DNA of 45,407 nt from Streptosporangiales bacterium. GTDB lineage: Bacteria > Actinomycetota > Actinomycetes > Streptosporangiales > WHST01. Positions within the stretch are counted from its first letter, which is position 1. Each line of letters begins with the position of its first letter. This document shows, piece after piece, positions 42,145-45,407 of this stretch. The stretch is taken from assembly GCA_009379955.1 (NCBI GenBank), contig WHST01000043.1, positions 1 to 45,407 of the forward strand, read 5' to 3'. Below the pieces are notes generated by a model. It was not told where the DNA came from. It did not search any database and saw only the letters and a list, made by a program, of their open reading frames with translations. The position numbers and the translations under genes are program-made.

Positions 42145-42654
42145 ATGAAGCCAGATCAGGTCACCGCAGTACTCAACGACCCGGTGGCGCAAGAGCTGTT
42201 GGCGTCGACGATTCCGGCCCGATTCGCCTATGCGGCCGGGGACGGTACGCCGCGCGTGGTGCCGGTCGGTGTGTACTGGGACGGCTCCCGGATCCTGTCT
42301 GCGACACCGACGAACGCACCGAAGCTGCCGGCGCTGCGGGCGAATCCGTCGGTCGCACTGACGATCGACACCAACGTGCCGCCGCAGAAGGTGCTGCTGG
42401 TACGTGGCCGCGTCGAGATCGAGATCGTCGACGGCGTGCCCGACAGCTACCTCGCCGGCGTGCGCAAGTACGTCACCCACGGTGACAAGGACGAGGCATG
42501 GCTGGTCGAGTTCGAGCAGGGCGTCCGCGCACTGTACGACCAGATGGCGGTCCTGACGACCACCCCGGTCTGGGCGAAGATCTTCGACTTCGAGACGCGG
42601 ATCCCGAGCCCGGTCGAGGAGTTGGCGCGCCAGAAGTTCGGCCCGCCTGCGTAG
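42145..42654 (+). CDS. Pyridoxamine 5'-phosphate oxidase-fold (PPOX) protein
   Basis: ATG 42145 follows CGGAGGTGGGCG. The 169-residue protein has the flavin split barrel: ARFAYAAGDGTPRVVPVGVY, WDGSRILSATPTNAPKLPAL and PSVALTIDTNVPPQKVLLVR. It is a typical actinobacterial PPOX-family protein using FMN, F420 or haem; no more specific role can be read. Fifty-five bp separate it from the SDR gene, and it converges with the WYL regulator. Confidence 0.85.
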   Translation: MKPDQVTAVLNDPVAQELLASTIPARFAYAAGDGTPRVVPVGVYWDGSRILSATPTNAPKLPALRANPSVALTIDTNVPPQKVLLVRGRVEIEIVDGVPDSYLAGVRKYVTHGDKDEAWLVEFEQGVRALYDQMAVLTTTPVWAKIFDFETRIPSPVEELARQKFGPPA

Positions 42655-42676
42655 TCGACCGCACGATCACGCATGC

Positions 42677-43675
42677 TCACGAGGAGACCTCCTCGGGGCT
42701 CTCGCCGACGTCGTCAGCCGGACTCGCACCTGCGGCCAGCAGCCGCTGCCCGAGCACGCGCGCGGCTTCCCGGAGCTCGGGGCATCGCACGATCCGGTAC
42801 GACGCCGGGGCCGCCGCGAGTTGCTCGGCGTACCACGTCGGGTTGCTGGTGCTGCCGACCAGGCGGGTGGTCTCGGCGTCGAGCGGCTCGAGCCGTCCGA
42901 GGGCGCGGCGGACGCAACGCGCCACGATGTCGAGTGGCGCGTCGATGATGACCTCGACGTCGTACTCCCACCCGACGGCGAGGTGCTCCTCGAGCATGGC
43001 GACCGGGTCGAGGTCGGCGGGCGGGCTGCAGGCGTCGTCGAGGACCTCGACGGCCGTGACCCGGTCGATCCGGTACGCCCGCCGGGCGTCCCTGGTGTGC
43101 GACCGACACAGCAGGTACCACCGGCCGTGGCGGACGACGACCGCCCACGGGTCGACCTCCATGACCCATTCCGATCCGGCCTCGGAGCGGTACCCGAGCC
43201 GCACCTGCCGGTGGTTCGAGCAGGCCTGCACGAGGGTGGTCGTGGTCCCGGGGTCGGGCCGGGCGGCGGCGCGGTCGGGGGCGGGCGCCGTGGTCCGGCG
43301 GACCACCTCGACCCGGGCGGCCACCGGCTCCGGGAGTACGCGCACGAGCTTGCCGAGTGCGCTGCCGACCGGGCCGGTGGAATCGCTCGCGTCGTGGTGG
43401 CCGTCGAGCACGGCCATGACCAGGCCGAGACCCTCGGCGGCGCTGAACATCAGGGGCGGGAGCCGGACGCCGCGGCCGAGGCGGTAGCCGCCGTAGGGCC
43501 CACGGACGGACTCGATCGGGATGCCGGCCTCACGGAGGATGCCGACGTAGCGTCGGGCCGCCCGCGCCGAGACGCCGAGCTTGTCGGCGAGCCTGTCCGC
43601 GGTGATGCCGGGGCTGCCCTGGACCAGTTCGAGCGCGAGGAGGGCCCGCGCTGTGGGACTCGCGTCGGGTTGCAC
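42677..43675 (-). CDS. WYL-domain, DeoR/HTH_11-type transcriptional regulator
   Basis: The 332-residue protein starts at GTG 43675 after a G-rich ribosome site. An N-terminal winged helix (TARALLALELVQGSPGITAD, RLADKLGVSARAARRYVGIL) is followed by a WYL domain (ACSNHRQVRLGYRSEAGSEW, WAVVVRHGRWYLLCRSH with the RWYL motif) and a WCX-like C-terminus. WYL regulators bind nucleic acid or nucleotide-like ligands and commonly sit beside defence or detoxification genes. A much longer upstream frame on this strand, antisense to the permease, is not used. The gap to the permease gene (43676-43806) contains no supported feature. Confidence 0.85.
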   Translation of the reverse strand: MQPDASPTARALLALELVQGSPGITADRLADKLGVSARAARRYVGILREAGIPIESVRGPYGGYRLGRGVRLPPLMFSAAEGLGLVMAVLDGHHDASDSTGPVGSALGKLVRVLPEPVAARVEVVRRTTAPAPDRAAARPDPGTTTTLVQACSNHRQVRLGYRSEAGSEWVMEVDPWAVVVRHGRWYLLCRSHTRDARRAYRIDRVTAVEVLDDACSPPADLDPVAMLEEHLAVGWEYDVEVIIDAPLDIVARCVRRALGRLEPLDAETTRLVGSTSNPTWYAEQLAAAPASYRIVRCPELREAARVLGQRLLAAGASPADDVGESPEEVSS

Positions 43676-43806
43676 GGCACCCCCCAATCCGGAAGCAGAA
43701 CGTCCGGAACGGAGCGTAACGTGCCGCGCCGCCGACCTGATCCGGCAGGCCGTCGAGGGCGTCATCCGGGCCGCGTTGACGCGGTCGCGAGGTGCGACGC
43801 ACCCGG

Positions 43807-44748
43807 TCAGTGGGGGATCAGCGGGACTGCCGAGGCGCCGACGACGGCGAGGAGGGTGATGGCCGCGACGGTCGCGACGAGCAGGCGGGGTCGGAAGACG
43901 CGGGTGAGGAGGACGAGTTCGGGGAGGCTGAGGCTGGCGGCTGTGATCATGAAGGCGAAGGTGGCGCCTACGCCGACCCCGGCCTCGCGGAGCGCCCAGC
44001 CCAGGGGTGCGAGTGCCTCGGTCGGCAGATAGAGGGGTGCTCCAAGAACTGCTGCCGCCGGGACCGCGAGCGGTGCGCCGGATCCGGCGAGACGTGCGAT
44101 CAGGTCGGTGGGCGCGTGGTCGGCCATGGCGACGCCGACGGCGCAGGTGATCGCCAACGGTACGAGTAGCTGCCGCATCTGTCGCAGGGCGAGCCGGACT
44201 GCCTGCGTGGCTTCCCTGTGCCAGCCCTCCCATGGAACGTCGTGTGTTCGTCCTGCCGCGGGTGACGGCTGATCCTGGTCTGACGTGCGCGTGTCGGAGG
44301 CGAACACGCGAGGGTGGACGAGCCGCTCGAGGTGGAGGCGTTCGGCGAGATGCGCGATCACGATGCTGGTGACGCTCAAGAAGACGGTGAACCAGACCGC
44401 GACCCAGAACCCGAACAGCCAGCCGAGTGCGACGACGAGAACCGGGTCGAGGACGGGTGAGGCGAGGAAGAATGCGGCCACCGCTGAGGTCCGGACGCGG
44501 GATCGCAGCAGGCTGAGGAGGACCGGTATGGCCGACCAGCTGCAGAACGGCGTGACGATCCCGAACACCAGCCCCTTGAGTGGCGCGGTGACGCTGTTGC
44601 CGCCGGCCCACCGCCGCAACCGGTGCTCACCCACGAGCCTGGTGCCCAACGCGGTCACCGCGGTCAAGGAAGCGAAGAGGACGAGCGTCCCGCCGAGCAG
44701 GAGCGCGAACTTCCCGAGGAGAGAGATCAGTCGCTCTGCCTGCGCCAT
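43807..44748 (-). CDS. DUF318/ArsP-type permease
   Basis: The 313-residue membrane protein has about eight helices and the family motif FGIVTPFCSWSAIPVLLSLL; the second half repeats it as APLYLPTEALAPLGWAL. Relatives with TPFCSCS motifs export organoarsenicals such as methylarsenite. Here the second motif position is Trp (CSWS), so substrate use may differ. A charged cytoplasmic loop (VFASDTRTSDQDQPSPAA) splits the halves. It overlaps the ArsR gene by 22 bases. Confidence 0.82.
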   Translation of the reverse strand: MAQAERLISLLGKFALLLGGTLVLFASLTAVTALGTRLVGEHRLRRWAGGNSVTAPLKGLVFGIVTPFCSWSAIPVLLSLLRSRVRTSAVAAFFLASPVLDPVLVVALGWLFGFWVAVWFTVFLSVTSIVIAHLAERLHLERLVHPRVFASDTRTSDQDQPSPAAGRTHDVPWEGWHREATQAVRLALRQMRQLLVPLAITCAVGVAMADHAPTDLIARLAGSGAPLAVPAAAVLGAPLYLPTEALAPLGWALREAGVGVGATFAFMITAASLSLPELVLLTRVFRPRLLVATVAAITLLAVVGASAVPLIPH

Positions 44749-45086
44749 GGCGGTGTCACGTCGGTGTCGGGCAGCGGGAGGGTGCCGGCCAGCGTGCCCA
44801 TGATCTGTTCCGCGGCTTGAGGGAACTGCTCGATGCAGGCCTCGTTCACGAGGTACCAGCTGGCATTACCCGAACGGTCGACGAGGACGAACTCGTCGGC
44901 GAGGAGCCGCTGCAGGTGGACCGACGCGGTCGACTGGGCGATGCCGACTGCGCCGGCGATCTCGCCGACCCTCATCGGTCGCAGCTCGCACGCGAGCAGG
45001 TGGAGCACCTGCAGTCGGGTGGGGTCGGCTACACAGCGAAACCACGACGCGTAGACCTCCGCGGCACGCCTGTCCAGTAGATTCAT
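44727..45086 (-). CDS. ArsR family metalloregulator-like repressor
   Basis: ATG 45086 gives a 119-residue ArsR winged helix: AAEVYASWFRCVADPTRLQV, HLLACELRPMRVGEIAGAVG, IAQSTASVHLQRLLADEFV. The classic arsenite-binding ELCVC motif is replaced by ACELRPM; single cysteines occur in FRCVAD, LLACEL and NEACIEQ. It may sense a different thiophilic or redox signal. The start codon lies within a palindromic operator, and the permease follows with a 22-base overlap, indicating autoregulation of the pair. Confidence 0.88.
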   Translation of the reverse strand: MNLLDRRAAEVYASWFRCVADPTRLQVLHLLACELRPMRVGEIAGAVGIAQSTASVHLQRLLADEFVLVDRSGNASWYLVNEACIEQFPQAAEQIMGTLAGTLPLPDTDVTPPWRRQSD

Positions 45087-45111
45087 CGTCCATCGACGAT
45101 ACACGATGAAT
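45081..45111. promoter_or_regulatory. ArsR operator overlapping the arsR start
   Basis: ATTCATCGT (45081-45089) is the exact reverse complement of ACGATGAAT (45103-45111), with a 13-base spacer containing a further CATCG. It covers the ArsR start codon. Size and symmetry fit an ArsR/SmtB site. Confidence 0.7.
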
Positions 45112-45407
45112 GGTGCAGGGGTTGAACGTCAGTACGCCTACCGGTCGCACGCACGGCACGATCACGCACAACCCCCCGAGACTGGTTCGCGTCTGGGTTG
45201 TCAGTGCCAGACGTGGCTAGTGTCCTGCGTCGCCTGGCACTGAATCGTCAGGAGGCTCGCCGCCCGCACCGTTTGATCACGTGCACGTGATCAACGTGGA
45301 CTTCACCTCGTGCCGGGACGAGGTGAAGTCCATGTCGGTGAGGTGAAGCTCCACCGACGACCCTCGCAGCGCACCCGTGAACGGCACCCTCACCATGCCC
45401 CGACACG
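45112..45407. other. Gene-free right end with stacked inverted repeats
   Basis: No gene is supported here. It contains TCAGTGCCAG (45201-45210) mirrored at 45234-45243, a 22-bp perfect palindrome at 45273-45294 whose arm is TTGATCACGTG, and a 14-bp-stem hairpin at 45298-45331. The motif CTAGTGTCCTG (45217-45227) also occurs at 1591-1601. Confidence 0.6.
45298..45331. terminator. Perfect 14-bp hairpin
   Basis: GGACTTCACCTCGT (45298-45311) pairs with ACGAGGTGAAGTCC (45318-45331) over the loop GCCGGG; one more T-A pair extends it. The sequence GAGGTGAAG then recurs directly at 45340-45348. It could be a bidirectional terminator or the end of a mobile element. Confidence 0.55.

Noticed and set aside
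42677-44611. A 644-codon minus-strand frame covering the WYL gene and extending upstream
   Set aside because: Upstream of 43675 it is antisense to non-coding DNA and out of phase with the permease; the WYL protein clearly begins near GTG 43675.
1-45407. CRISPR arrays, rRNA genes, complete tRNAs, prophage or conjugation genes
   Set aside because: No regular repeats with spacers, no rRNA or full tRNA sequence and no integrase, relaxase or phage structural protein was found; only the tRNA-fMet half remains.

Overview
The window is very GC-rich, with GTG and TTG starts, start/stop overlaps of the ATGA and GTGA type, apparent leaderless promoters, F420-type and luciferase-like (LLM) flavin oxidoreductases and many TetR regulators. 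This points to a soil actinomycete, plausibly Pseudonocardiales or a relative, although the genus cannot be fixed from the sequence. No plasmid, phage or CRISPR machinery was seen.

Left end (1-1830). This is a graveyard of truncated pieces: the last 40 codons of an unidentified, possibly transposase-like, protein; the C-terminal third of DNA polymerase III alpha (dnaE) starting abruptly at about 139; a degenerate 3' half of initiator tRNA with its own terminator hairpin; and the C-terminus of an acyl-CoA dehydrogenase. It reads as a rearrangement or integration scar. A lipoprotein, a small membrane protein and a PuuE-like deacetylase follow.

4.4-16.5 kb. Small regulatory and enzyme cassettes: TetR with an F420/PPOX-type protein and a clipped YjbR remnant; DinB; TetR, FAD monooxygenase and a second TetR with two unrelated perfect palindromes; a 945-aa AAA/LuxR regulator; an amidohydrolase coupled to an unusual VOC-alpha/beta-hydrolase fusion; a double VOC protein; and a broken ABC ATPase.

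16.6-28.1 kb. Organosulfur locus. A minus-strand operon encodes four LLM monooxygenases (one a clear SsuD), two flavin reductases and an undescribed 61-aa ORF, without a sulfonate transporter. A four-domain rhodanese is divergent from it. The 660-bp divergent region holds one short Cys-containing leader peptide on each strand. A DMT exporter/MarR pair and a YeeE/YedE thiosulfate-type transporter follow. The transporter is preceded by a 26-codon leaderless ORF ending Cys-Cys-stop. Together these suggest translation-coupled sensing of cysteine (inference).

28.2-40.0 kb. A ten-kilobase minus-strand operon for carboxylic acid breakdown: acyl-CoA ligase, enoyl-CoA hydratase, MHS-type transporter, two MaoC proteins, carboxyltransferase, LLM oxidoreductase, biotin carboxylase with biotin domain, and an MBL-fold hydrolase. 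A divergent TetR and the alpha/beta hydrolase gene beyond it have matching operators (CAACAA-N4-TTGTTG), so the locus looks like one regulon with an unassigned substrate.

40.1-45.4 kb. A small membrane protein, a LysR regulator whose frame runs into a less GC-rich SDR gene, a PPOX-fold protein, a WYL regulator, a DUF318/ArsP-type permease with its ArsR regulator, and a gene-free right end full of palindromes and hairpins.
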